Positions 50,191 through 57,791 of a stretch of DNA of 64,000 bases are shown here, in pieces. Position numbers and translations under genes: made by a program. The stretch comes from Pseudomonadota bacterium (GTDB lineage Bacteria; Pseudomonadota; Alphaproteobacteria; Rhizobiales; Rhizobiaceae), in NCBI GenBank assembly GCA_023419535.1, contig JAEZXX010000034.1, positions 62,001 to 126,000 on the forward strand, read 5' to 3'. Position 1 is the first letter of the stretch; each line of letters starts with the position of its first letter. Under the pieces are notes generated by a model. That model saw nothing but the letters and a program-made list of their open reading frames with translations. It was not told the origin of the DNA and made no database searches.

Positions 50191-51684
50191 ATGGCGATCG
50201 CGATGCCCAAACCCAGCGACCGGGTTCTCGCCGACCGCGAGTCCATCGTTGCGGCGATGCGCGCCATCGTCCCGGGCGAGGGCGTGGTCGAGAGCGAACG
50301 GCAGATGGCGGTCTTCGAGACCGATGCGTTGACCGCCTACCGCCAATTGCCGCTGGTCGTTGTGCTCCCCGAGACGGTCGCCCAGGTCTCGGCAATTCTG
50401 CGCTACTGCCACGAACACGAGGTGCCCGTCGTCCCGCGCGGCTCCGGAACCTCGCTGTCCGGCGGCTCCCTGCCGCTCGCCGACGGCGTTCTCCTCGTCC
50501 TGTCGAAATTCAACCGCGTCCTCGATATCGACTTCGACAATCGCTGCGCCGTCGTGCAGCCGGGCGTCACCAATCTCGGTATCACCAAGGCCGTGGAGCA
50601 TGCCGGCTTCTACTACGCGCCCGATCCGTCCTCGCAGATCGCCTGCTCCATAGGCGGCAACGTCGCGGAGAATTCCGGCGGCGTGCACTGCCTGAAATAC
50701 GGGCTCACGGCCAACAACGTCCTCGGCGTCGAGTTCGTCACCATAGAGGGCGAGGTCATCCGCCTCGGCGGCAAGCATCTCGATTCGGAGGGCTACGACC
50801 TTCTCGGCCTGCTGACCGGTTCGGAAGGCCTGCTCGGCGTCGTGACGGAGGTCACCGTCCGCATCCTCCAGGCGCCCGAAACGGCGCGGGCCGTGCTCCT
50901 CGGCTTCCCGACCTCCGAGCAGGGCGGCCAGTGCGTCGCCGACATCATCGCCAAGGGCATCATTCCCGGCGGAATGGAGATGATGGACCGCTTCGCCATC
51001 CAGGCGGCGGAGGACTTCGTCCACGCGGGCTATCCGCTGGACGTCGAGGCGCTGCTGATCGTGGAGCTCGACGGGCCGAAGGCGGAGGTCGACCATCTCC
51101 TCGCCGAAGTGGAGGCGATCGCGCGGGCCAACGGGGCGACGACGTCGCGCGTCTCCAATTCCGACGCCGAACGGGCCAGTTTCTGGGCCGGGCGCAAGGC
51201 CGCCTTCCCGGCGGTCGGCCGCATCGCGGCGGACTATCTCTGCATGGACGGCACGATCCCGCGCAAGGAGCTGCCGCGGGTCCTGGCCGGCATGAAGACG
51301 CTGTCGGAGAAGTACGGTCTCGCCGTCGCCAACGTCTTCCACGCCGGCGACGGCAACCTGCACCCGCTGATCCTGTATGATGCCGGCAAAGACGACGAAT
51401 TGCAGCGGGCGGAGGATTTCGGCGCCGACATCCTGCGGCTGTGCGTGGAGGTCGGCGGGGTGCTGACCGGCGAGCACGGCGTCGGTATCGAGAAGCGCGA
51501 CCTGATGCCGGAGATGTTCGGCGAAGACGATCTAAAGCATCAGCAGCGCGTCAAATGCGCCTTCGACGACAAGCACCTGCTCAATCCCGGCAAGATGTTT
51601 CCGGTGCTCCACCGCTGCGCCGAGCTCGGCCGCATGCACGTCCACAAGGGACAACTGCCCTTTCCCGACCTGCCGAGATTCTGA
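50191..51684 (+). CDS. glcD: Glycolate oxidase FAD-linked subunit
   Basis: FAD subunit of 497 residues that oxidises glycolate to glyoxylate together with GlcE and GlcF. The PCMH FAD-binding domain reads VPVVPRGSGTSLSGGSLPLA and SIGGNVAENSGGVHCLKYGL; the C-terminal domain has ANVFHAGDGNLHPLILYD and VLTGEHGVGIEKRDLM, with the conserved His and Glu residues of the vanillyl-alcohol oxidase fold. glcE begins at the base after the stop. Confidence 0.96.
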   Translation: MAIAMPKPSDRVLADRESIVAAMRAIVPGEGVVESERQMAVFETDALTAYRQLPLVVVLPETVAQVSAILRYCHEHEVPVVPRGSGTSLSGGSLPLADGVLLVLSKFNRVLDIDFDNRCAVVQPGVTNLGITKAVEHAGFYYAPDPSSQIACSIGGNVAENSGGVHCLKYGLTANNVLGVEFVTIEGEVIRLGGKHLDSEGYDLLGLLTGSEGLLGVVTEVTVRILQAPETARAVLLGFPTSEQGGQCVADIIAKGIIPGGMEMMDRFAIQAAEDFVHAGYPLDVEALLIVELDGPKAEVDHLLAEVEAIARANGATTSRVSNSDAERASFWAGRKAAFPAVGRIAADYLCMDGTIPRKELPRVLAGMKTLSEKYGLAVANVFHAGDGNLHPLILYDAGKDDELQRAEDFGADILRLCVEVGGVLTGEHGVGIEKRDLMPEMFGEDDLKHQQRVKCAFDDKHLLNPGKMFPVLHRCAELGRMHVHKGQLPFPDLPRF

Positions 51685-52917
51685 ATGTCGCATGCCGCCC
51701 TCGAGACCACCCGGGCCGATATCCTGACGCCCGAGACGCCGGAAGAGCTGCGTGGGATCGTGGCCGCGGCGGTCTCGGCGAACGAGCCACTGGCGGTAGA
51801 GGGGCACGGTTCCAAGCGCGGGCTCGGCCGTCCGGTGCAGGCGGCGCGCACCGTCTCGACCCGCGCGATGGCGGGCATCAACTTCTACGAGCCGGAGGAA
51901 CTGGTCCTGTCGGCCAGAGCCGGAACGCCGATCGCAGAGATCGAGGCGCTGGTCGAACGCCACGGCCAGCGGCTGGAGTTCGAGCCGATGGACTACGGGC
52001 CCCTGCATGGCCTCGAGGCCGGGCTCGGCACGATCGGCGGTGTCGTCGCCTGCAACCTGTCCGGTCCGCGCCGCCTGAAGCAGGGCGCCGCGCGCGACCA
52101 CATCCTCGGCGTTTCGGCCGTTTCCGGCCGGGCCGAGATCTTCAAGGCCGGCGGGCGCGTCGTGAAGAACGTCACCGGATACGATCTTTCGAAGGGGCTG
52201 ACGGGCTCCTACGGCACGCTCGCGGTCCTGACCGACGTCACGATCAAGACGATGCCGAAGGCGGAAGCCGAGACGACGCTCGCGCTTCGCGGACTGAGCG
52301 ACGAGGAGTCGATCGGTGCGCTGGCCGCGGCGATGGGCTCCTCCGCGGAGGTGTCCGGCGCGGCGCATCTGCCCTACGGGATCGCGGAGCGCGTCCTCGG
52401 CGGGCAGCTCGGCCGCGAGGCGGCGACGCTCGTTCGGATCGAGGGGTTCGGCCCGTCCGTCGAGGCACGCTCGGCCCACCTCGGACAGGCGCTGGCTAAG
52501 GTCGGCCGGCTGGAGCGGCTCGAGGCGGAGGCTTCGCGCGCGCTGTGGAAGGACGTGCGGGACGTGCGGCCGTTCTGGGACGAGCCGAAGCGCGCCGTCT
52601 GGCGCGTGTCCGTCGCTCCAACCAAGGGTCCCGAGTTCGCCAATGCCGTGCGGATGGGCGTTGCGGCGGAGGCATTTTACGATTGGCAGGGGGGACTTGT
52701 CTGGCTGCGCGTGGAGAACGGCACGCAGGCCGAGGGCATTCGTGCGCTGGTCCAGCGTCTCGGCGGCGGACACGCGACGCTGGTCCGGGCCTCCGAGAGC
52801 GAGCGGGCCGCGGTCCCGGTCTTCCACCCGCAGCCGGCGGCGTTGGCGGCGCTTTCGCAGCGCCTGAAGGATCAGTTCGATCCGGCCGGCATCCTCAATC
52901 CGGGGCGGATGGGTTAG
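51685..52917 (+). CDS. glcE: Glycolate oxidase FAD-binding subunit
   Basis: Subunit of 410 residues, smaller and more diverged than GlcD. It shares the PCMH part (LAVEGHGSKRGLGRPVQAAR and LGTIGGVVACNLSGPRRLKQ) and ends HPQPAALAALSQRLKDQFDP followed by AGILNPGRMG, the typical FAD_binding C-terminal end. The ATG directly abuts the glcD stop. Instead of glcF, a 71-codon DUF433 gene follows after 25 bases. Confidence 0.95.
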   Translation: MSHAALETTRADILTPETPEELRGIVAAAVSANEPLAVEGHGSKRGLGRPVQAARTVSTRAMAGINFYEPEELVLSARAGTPIAEIEALVERHGQRLEFEPMDYGPLHGLEAGLGTIGGVVACNLSGPRRLKQGAARDHILGVSAVSGRAEIFKAGGRVVKNVTGYDLSKGLTGSYGTLAVLTDVTIKTMPKAEAETTLALRGLSDEESIGALAAAMGSSAEVSGAAHLPYGIAERVLGGQLGREAATLVRIEGFGPSVEARSAHLGQALAKVGRLERLEAEASRALWKDVRDVRPFWDEPKRAVWRVSVAPTKGPEFANAVRMGVAAEAFYDWQGGLVWLRVENGTQAEGIRALVQRLGGGHATLVRASESERAAVPVFHPQPAALAALSQRLKDQFDPAGILNPGRMG

Positions 52918-52942
52918 GATGCGACGCCCGCAGGAGGTGACC

Positions 52943-53158
52943 ATGCAGCCAGGCGACGTCTTTTCCCGCGATCCGGAGATCATGTCCGGCGCGTTGGTCT
53001 TCACGGGTACTCGGGTTCCGGTCGATGTCCTCTTCGAAAGCCTTCTCGGAGGATCGTCCCTGGACGAGATTCTGGAAGATTTCCCCTCGATCGGGCGAGA
53101 ACGGGCGGAGGCCGCACTCAGGCTCGCGCAGCGTTCGCTTCACAGCGCCGCGGCATGA
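52943..53158 (+). CDS. DUF433 antitoxin-like protein
   Basis: A 71-residue protein of the DUF433 family, with DPEIMSGALVFTGTRVPVDV and the helix-turn-helix-like SLDEILEDFPSIGRERAEAA. DUF433 genes are usually followed by PIN-like toxin genes and are predicted antitoxins. The ATG at 52943 follows GGAGGTGACC. The stop overlaps the next gene's start (ATGA), the usual layout of TA pairs. It lies inside the glycolate oxidase operon between glcE and glcF. Confidence 0.85.
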   Translation: MQPGDVFSRDPEIMSGALVFTGTRVPVDVLFESLLGGSSLDEILEDFPSIGRERAEAALRLAQRSLHSAAA

Positions 53159-53520
53159 TGCGGGTCCTCTTGGACGAGGGAATCCCCAGAAGGCTGGCCG
53201 CGCTTCTCAACGAGCGCCACGTCGGGGCTGACGCTCTGCCGGCGGATTGGCGCGCGGTGCCGGACGCGACGCTTCACGATCTGGCCGAACAGAACGGGTA
53301 CTCCGTGCTCGTCACGCAAGATCGAAATATGCCCTTCCAACGACCCCTCTCGGGACGAAAGCTGGCGGTGCTCATCGTTCCGCAGCTCGATCGTCGAAAG
53401 GTCCTCTCCGAGTTCGAAGCCATCCTACAGCGGCTCCCGATGCTCGAAGCGGGACGCTATGCATTCCTCGGACAGGACGGCAGCCTTCCGGTTAACCCGA
53501 CAAGACCGTTCTGGCGTTGA
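53155..53520 (+). CDS. DUF5615 PIN-like toxin-like protein
   Basis: A 121-residue PIN-like protein. The N-terminal MRVLLDEGIPRRLAALLNER (Asp/Glu of the metal site) and YSVLVTQDRNMPFQ (second acidic residue) match the DUF5615 domain, which belongs to the PIN/Mut7-C nuclease clan. The expected partner of DUF433, it would be a ribonuclease toxin. ATG 53155 overlaps the antitoxin stop, and its own stop is 10 bases before glcF, so it can be co-transcribed with the glc genes. Confidence 0.83.
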   Translation: MMRVLLDEGIPRRLAALLNERHVGADALPADWRAVPDATLHDLAEQNGYSVLVTQDRNMPFQRPLSGRKLAVLIVPQLDRRKVLSEFEAILQRLPMLEAGRYAFLGQDGSLPVNPTRPFWR

Positions 53521-53530
53521 GGCGAAGACG

Positions 53531-54871
53531 ATGCAGACCCATTTCTCCCCCGCCCAGCTCGCCGATCCCGAGACCGCGCATTCGGAAGGCATCATCCGCA
53601 AATGCGTGCATTGCGGGTTCTGCACGGCGACCTGCCCGACCTACGTCACGCTCGGCAACGAACTCGACTCTCCGCGCGGGCGCATCTACCTCGTCAAGGA
53701 AATGCTGGAGAACGATCGGCCGGCGGACGAGAAGGTGGTCAAGCATATCGACCGCTGCCTCTCCTGCCTCGCCTGCATGACGACGTGCCCGTCCGGCGTG
53801 AACTACATGCACCTCGTCGACCACGCGCGGACCCACATCGAGCGCACCTACCGGCGGCCGCTCCTCGACCGCCTGATCCGCTCGATTTTGGCCGCGACGC
53901 TTCCCTATCCGAACCGGTTTCGCGCGAGCCTGACGCTGGCGAAGCTCGGACGCCCCTTCGCCGGGCTGTTCGACGCGGTCAAGCCGCTGAAGCCGCTGGC
54001 GGCGATGCTGCGGCTCGCGCCGTCGTCGGTTCCAAGCGACTCGGCCGTCAATCGTCCGGCGGTCCACCCGGCGAAGGGCACGCGCCGGAAGCGCGTCGCG
54101 TTGCTTCGCGGCTGCGCCCAATCCGTGCTCGACCCGACGATCAACGAGGCGACGGTGCGGCTGCTGACGCGCCTCGGCGTCGAGGTGGTGGTGCCGGAGG
54201 GGGAGGGCTGCTGCGGCGCGCTCGTCCACCACATGGGACGCGAAGGCCAAGCGCTCGCCTCGGCTCGCAACAATGTCGACGTCTGGACGAGGCTGATCGA
54301 GCGGAGAGGGCTCGACGCCATCGTCATCACCGCGTCGGGCTGCGGCACGACCATCAAGGACTATGGCCATATGCTGCGGCTGGACGAGGCCTATGCGGCC
54401 AAGGCCGCGCGGGTCTCGTCGCTCGCCAAGGACGTGACCGAGTTCCTGTCGGAGCTCGAACTGCCGCTCCCCACGAACCCCGGCAACGCGGTCGTCGCCT
54501 ACCATTCCGCCTGTTCGATGCAGCACGGCCAGAGGATCACCGCCAAGCCGAAGGTGCTGCTCGCGCAGGCCGGCTTCACGGTGCGCGACGTGCCGGAAGG
54601 GCATCTATGCTGCGGCTCGGCGGGCACCTACAACATCCTGCAGCCCGAGATCGCCGCCAAGCTCCGCGACCGCAAGGTCCGCAACATCGAGAGCGTCGCC
54701 CCGCAGGTGATCGCGACCGGCAATATCGGCTGCATGACGCAGATCGGGTCGGGCACGTCCATCCCGATCGTCCACACGGTGGAACTTCTCGACTGGGCGT
54801 TCGGCGGCGAGCGCCCTGCGCGCCTCGCGCATATCGAGCCCTCCGCGTCTGTGCTGGAAGCCGCAGAATAG
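53531..54871 (+). CDS. glcF: Glycolate oxidase iron-sulfur subunit
   Basis: Subunit of 446 residues with two 4Fe-4S motifs, KCVHCGFCTATCPTYVTLGN and RCLSCLACMTTCPSGVNYMH, and two C-terminal CCG domains, GEGCCGALVHHMGREGQ and HLCCGSAGTYNIL. These transfer electrons from the flavin subunits to the respiratory chain. The ATG at 53531 begins the family-typical MQTHFSPAQLADP. Its separation from glcE by a TA-like pair is unusual; the reading frame itself is intact. Confidence 0.96.
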   Translation: MQTHFSPAQLADPETAHSEGIIRKCVHCGFCTATCPTYVTLGNELDSPRGRIYLVKEMLENDRPADEKVVKHIDRCLSCLACMTTCPSGVNYMHLVDHARTHIERTYRRPLLDRLIRSILAATLPYPNRFRASLTLAKLGRPFAGLFDAVKPLKPLAAMLRLAPSSVPSDSAVNRPAVHPAKGTRRKRVALLRGCAQSVLDPTINEATVRLLTRLGVEVVVPEGEGCCGALVHHMGREGQALASARNNVDVWTRLIERRGLDAIVITASGCGTTIKDYGHMLRLDEAYAAKAARVSSLAKDVTEFLSELELPLPTNPGNAVVAYHSACSMQHGQRITAKPKVLLAQAGFTVRDVPEGHLCCGSAGTYNILQPEIAAKLRDRKVRNIESVAPQVIATGNIGCMTQIGSGTSIPIVHTVELLDWAFGGERPARLAHIEPSASVLEAAE

Positions 54872-54900
54872 CGTTCCGCCCGTCGCGGCGGGGCGGAACG
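54872..54900 (+). terminator. Hairpin after glcF (weak terminator)
   Basis: Perfect 9-bp stem (CGTTCCGCC at 54872-54880 with GGCGGAACG at 54892-54900) directly after the glcF stop. There is no T tract, so factor-dependent or 3'-protecting function is more likely than intrinsic termination. Confidence 0.45.
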
Positions 54901-54932
54901 AGACGTTCGCGAATGTCCTGTCGCCCGAAACG

Positions 54933-54955
54933 AAAGGGCCCGCCGAAGCGGGCCC
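54933..54955 (-). terminator. Intrinsic terminator of the L,D-transpeptidase gene at 54987
   Basis: Perfect 8-bp stem (54936-54943 with 54948-54955) with a 4-base loop; on the minus strand it runs into TTTC. It lies about 30 bases after the stop of the minus-strand gene. Confidence 0.8.
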
Positions 54956-54986
54956 CATAGCTCCGTAGGATCAGCCTATGCCGATC

Positions 54987-55757
54987 CTACTGGATGCGCG
55001 AGCCGAACAGGGCGCCCAGAAGCGTCGGGCGCTCCGCGCTCGCGGCGCGGACGGTGCCGGTCTCGACGAGCACGCGGTTGATGTCCTGGCCCGCGCCGAG
55101 CACGACCACCTTGGTGCCGCGGTTGACGCGGGAATAAAGGTGCTCGACGTCCTCGTTCATCATGCGGATGCAGCCGGACGACATCTCCTGCCCGATGGTC
55201 CAGGGCTGGTTGGTGCCGTGGATGCGGTACAGCGTGTCCCGCCCGCCCTGATAAAGGTAGAGCGCGCGTGCGCCGAGCGGGTTCTCCGGACCACCGGCCA
55301 TGTAGGCCGGCAGGATGCGGCCCTTGGCGGCCTCGCGGCGGCGCATCTCGGCCGGCGGGGTCCAACCCGGCCACTCGGCCTTGCGGTTCACCGTCGCGGT
55401 GCCCGACCAGCCGAAACCCTCCTTGCCGACGCCCACCCCGTAGCGCACCGCCGTGCCGTCGCCCTGGATGTGGTAGAGGAACTTGTTGCGCGTATCGACC
55501 ACGATCGTCCCGGCGCGCTCGCCGGTCGAGACGGTGACGACGCGGCGGTCGAAGCGGGCGTCGGGACGCGGCATTGCCGCGGCGCCGGCCTGGCCGCGCT
55601 GCATGCGGTAGATTCGTTGAGGCTGGTTCTGCTGGCCTTCGACCCACCGCTGGCTGCCGAAATCGTAGTAGCGGGTCTGCTGGGCGTCTGCGGTCTGCAC
55701 GCCGGCAAAGCCGATCACGCCGGCCACGAGGGCGGCGGCCATCATCCTGATCGTCAT
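54987..55757 (-). CDS. L,D-transpeptidase (YkuD domain), secreted
   Basis: Precursor of 256 residues with a Sec signal peptide (MTIRMMAAALVAGVIGFAGV, cleavage after ADA). A Gln/Arg-rich linker leads to the YkuD domain (about 75-205): VVDTRNKFLYHIQGDGTAVR, then YRIHGTNQPWTIGQEMSSGC with the catalytic Cys196, then IRMMNEDVEHLY. It would make 3-3 cross-links in peptidoglycan or anchor lipoproteins. The ATG at 55757 was chosen for the signal peptide. It follows, on the same strand after 136 bases, the related gene at 55894, probably by duplication. Confidence 0.92.
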   Translation of the reverse strand: MTIRMMAAALVAGVIGFAGVQTADAQQTRYYDFGSQRWVEGQQNQPQRIYRMQRGQAGAAAMPRPDARFDRRVVTVSTGERAGTIVVDTRNKFLYHIQGDGTAVRYGVGVGKEGFGWSGTATVNRKAEWPGWTPPAEMRRREAAKGRILPAYMAGGPENPLGARALYLYQGGRDTLYRIHGTNQPWTIGQEMSSGCIRMMNEDVEHLYSRVNRGTKVVVLGAGQDINRVLVETGTVRAASAERPTLLGALFGSRIQ

Positions 55758-55893
55758 GGGTTCAACCCTTTTCCGTTCTTGCGGACGGCCAGGCCGCCCC
55801 TCCAGCTTGTTGTCGGAGAAATGACGAAGGGTGCCTTGCGGTTGCACCCTCTCGTCGTGTCTTCGCCATAAAGTGAACGCTTTCCGCCCGGCC

Positions 55894-56775
55894 TCAGATC
55901 ACCACGACCTTCGCCCCGACCGGCACGCGGCCGTAGAGGTCGATGACGTCCTCGTTGCGCATCCGGATGCAGCCCGACGAGACGGCGGTGCCGATCGTCC
56001 AGGGCTGGTTGGTGCCGTGGATGCGATAGAGGGTCGAGCCGAGATAGAGCGCGCGGGCGCCGAGCGGGTTCTCCGGACCGCCGGGCATGTGGGCCGGCAG
56101 GACGACGCCCTTGGCGCGTTCGCGGGCGATCATCTCGCGCGGCGGGGTCCAGCCCGGCCATTCCGCCTTGCGCGTCACGCGCTCGGTGCCGCGCCACGAG
56201 AAGCCCTCCTTGCCGACGCCGACGCCGTAGCGCATCGCCTGCCCGCCTTTTCCGACGAGGTAGAGGAACTTGGCGTTCGTATCGATGACGATGGTCCCCG
56301 GCGCATGGGCGGTCCGGTACTGGACCGTCTGCGGCAGCCAGACCGGATCGAGCGTATGGGCCGGATGGACGGCGACCGCGCGTCGGGCCGGGGCCGCGAC
56401 GGGGTGAACCGGGACGACCACCGGCTGCGCGGGCACGACGCGATGCTCGATCACCGGTCGTGCGTGGGCTGAAGGGTGGGGCGCGACGATGACCACCGTC
56501 GGCGGGCGCGGCGTCAGCCCGCCCATCGGGTGGACGAGGCCGTCCGGACCGACGACGCCGACCGGGATGTTGCCTTCGAACACGACCTGCCCGTAGGAGC
56601 GCGGCACGCCGCCCCGGTACTCGACCGCGACGCCCGCCGAGGGCGAGAGTTGCAGGACGCGGTCGCCGGCGAGCGACCGGGGCAGGGGCGCGTAGTGCGT
56701 GTCGCGCGCTTGGGTCTGCGCGGGGAGCGACAGGGCGGCGGCGAGCGCCAGGAAGGGCAGGGCGGGGCGGACCAT
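55894..56775 (-). CDS. L,D-transpeptidase (YkuD domain), secreted, with Pro/His/Val-rich linker
   Basis: Precursor of 293 residues. Signal peptide MVRPALPFLALAAALSLPAQ; next a short domain (about 25-85) containing RVLQLSPSAGVAVEYRGG, then a linker rich in Pro, His and Val (about 90-150), then the YkuD domain: IVIDTNAKFLYLVGKGGQAM, YRIHGTNQPWTIGTAVSSGC (catalytic Cys269), IRMRNEDVIDLYG. It ends only 24 residues after the catalytic Cys, shorter than its neighbour. The two tandem enzymes share long stretches such as WPGWTPP and GGPENPLGARALYL. Confidence 0.92.
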   Translation of the reverse strand: MVRPALPFLALAAALSLPAQTQARDTHYAPLPRSLAGDRVLQLSPSAGVAVEYRGGVPRSYGQVVFEGNIPVGVVGPDGLVHPMGGLTPRPPTVVIVAPHPSAHARPVIEHRVVPAQPVVVPVHPVAAPARRAVAVHPAHTLDPVWLPQTVQYRTAHAPGTIVIDTNAKFLYLVGKGGQAMRYGVGVGKEGFSWRGTERVTRKAEWPGWTPPREMIARERAKGVVLPAHMPGGPENPLGARALYLGSTLYRIHGTNQPWTIGTAVSSGCIRMRNEDVIDLYGRVPVGAKVVVI

Positions 56776-56935
56776 GGCGTCCTCGAAGACGTTTCGCTTG
56801 GGTCGAGGATGAACGGCGAGCGCCGAGGAATGGTGAAGGCGAACAGGGCCTTGGCGCGGATCTTTGTGAGCAGGGTTAAGAGGCCGTTTCCGATCGTCCT
56901 TGCCAAAGCGTTTCCGCCGCGCCAGACGGAGGGAC

Positions 56936-57571
56936 ATGGAGACGAGTGGCATCCTCACCGGATCGGACGGCACCGCGCGCTGTGCCTGGGCGAGCGCGGA
57001 TGCGCTGTACCAGCGCTACCACGACTCCGAATGGGGCCGCCCGCAGGGCGACAGCCGGGCCCTGTTCGAGAAGCTCTGTCTCGAGGGGTTCCAGGCGGGT
57101 CTGTCCTGGATCACGATCCTGCGCAAGCGCGAGGCCTTCCGCGCGCATTTCGACGGGTTCGAGATCGACCGCGTGGCCGAGTTCGGCGAGCCCGACATTG
57201 AGCGCATGCTCGCCGATCCCGGCATCATCCGGCACCGCGGCAAGATCGAGGCCACGATCGGCAACGCCAAGGCGGTGCGGTCGCTGGAGCAGCGCGAAGG
57301 TCGCTCCTTCGCCGCGTTCCTCTGGAGCTTCGAGCCGAAGCCGCCGGAACGGCCGGTGCGTGTGACGCTCGACTGGATGCGCGCCAACACGGTGACGCCG
57401 GCGTCCAGCGCCCTGTCGAAGGCTTTGCGCAAGGCCGGCTTCCGCTTCGTCGGCCCGACGACCTGCCACGCTTTCATGGAAGCGATGGGGATCGTGAACG
57501 ACCATATGGAGGGCTGCGCCTGCCGCGCCGCTTGCGAGGCCGAGCGCAGGGCGTTCGCGCGGCCGGAGTAG
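56936..57571 (+). CDS. tag: DNA-3-methyladenine glycosylase I
   Basis: Alkylation-repair glycosylase of 211 residues, Tag family. Characteristic segments are ARCAWASADALYQRYHDSEW (zinc Cys and aromatic pocket), FEKLCLEGFQAGLSWITILR, and the C-terminal zinc ligands in TTCHAFMEAMGIVNDHMEGC followed by ACRAAC. The ATG at 56936 follows CGGAGGGAC. It is divergent from the transpeptidase genes. Together with the ogt-like and nth genes it adds to the repair content of the window. Confidence 0.94.
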   Translation: METSGILTGSDGTARCAWASADALYQRYHDSEWGRPQGDSRALFEKLCLEGFQAGLSWITILRKREAFRAHFDGFEIDRVAEFGEPDIERMLADPGIIRHRGKIEATIGNAKAVRSLEQREGRSFAAFLWSFEPKPPERPVRVTLDWMRANTVTPASSALSKALRKAGFRFVGPTTCHAFMEAMGIVNDHMEGCACRAACEAERRAFARPE

Positions 57572-57590
57572 ACGAGGCTCCGAAACTTCG

Positions 57591-57633
57591 CCTTCTCCCG
57601 CAGGTGGGAGAAGGTCCCGGCAGGGGGATGAGG
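57591..57633 (+). repeat. Dispersed inverted-repeat element
   Basis: CCTTCTCCC (57591-57599) pairs perfectly with GGGAGAAGG (57606-57614) around a 6-base loop and continues as TCCCGGCAGGGGGATGAGGG. Elements with a GGGAGAAGG arm followed by a GGATGAGGG tail are scattered through many high-GC proteobacterial genomes (from memory). It lies 20 bases after the tag stop codon and could also act as a 3'-end hairpin. Confidence 0.75.
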
Positions 57634-57791
57634 GCTTCGAGGGGCTCGGCGTTCGAAGACGACGTCTTCCCGGACTTCTTCCAAAACTTGCCGCAAAACG
57701 GCCCATCCGGTAGGACGCGCGGACGATTGTCCGCTTCGTCCTGCCGCTTTCGCGCAGGATCGTCGACCCAGCGATAGGCGTGCCGTTCCCC

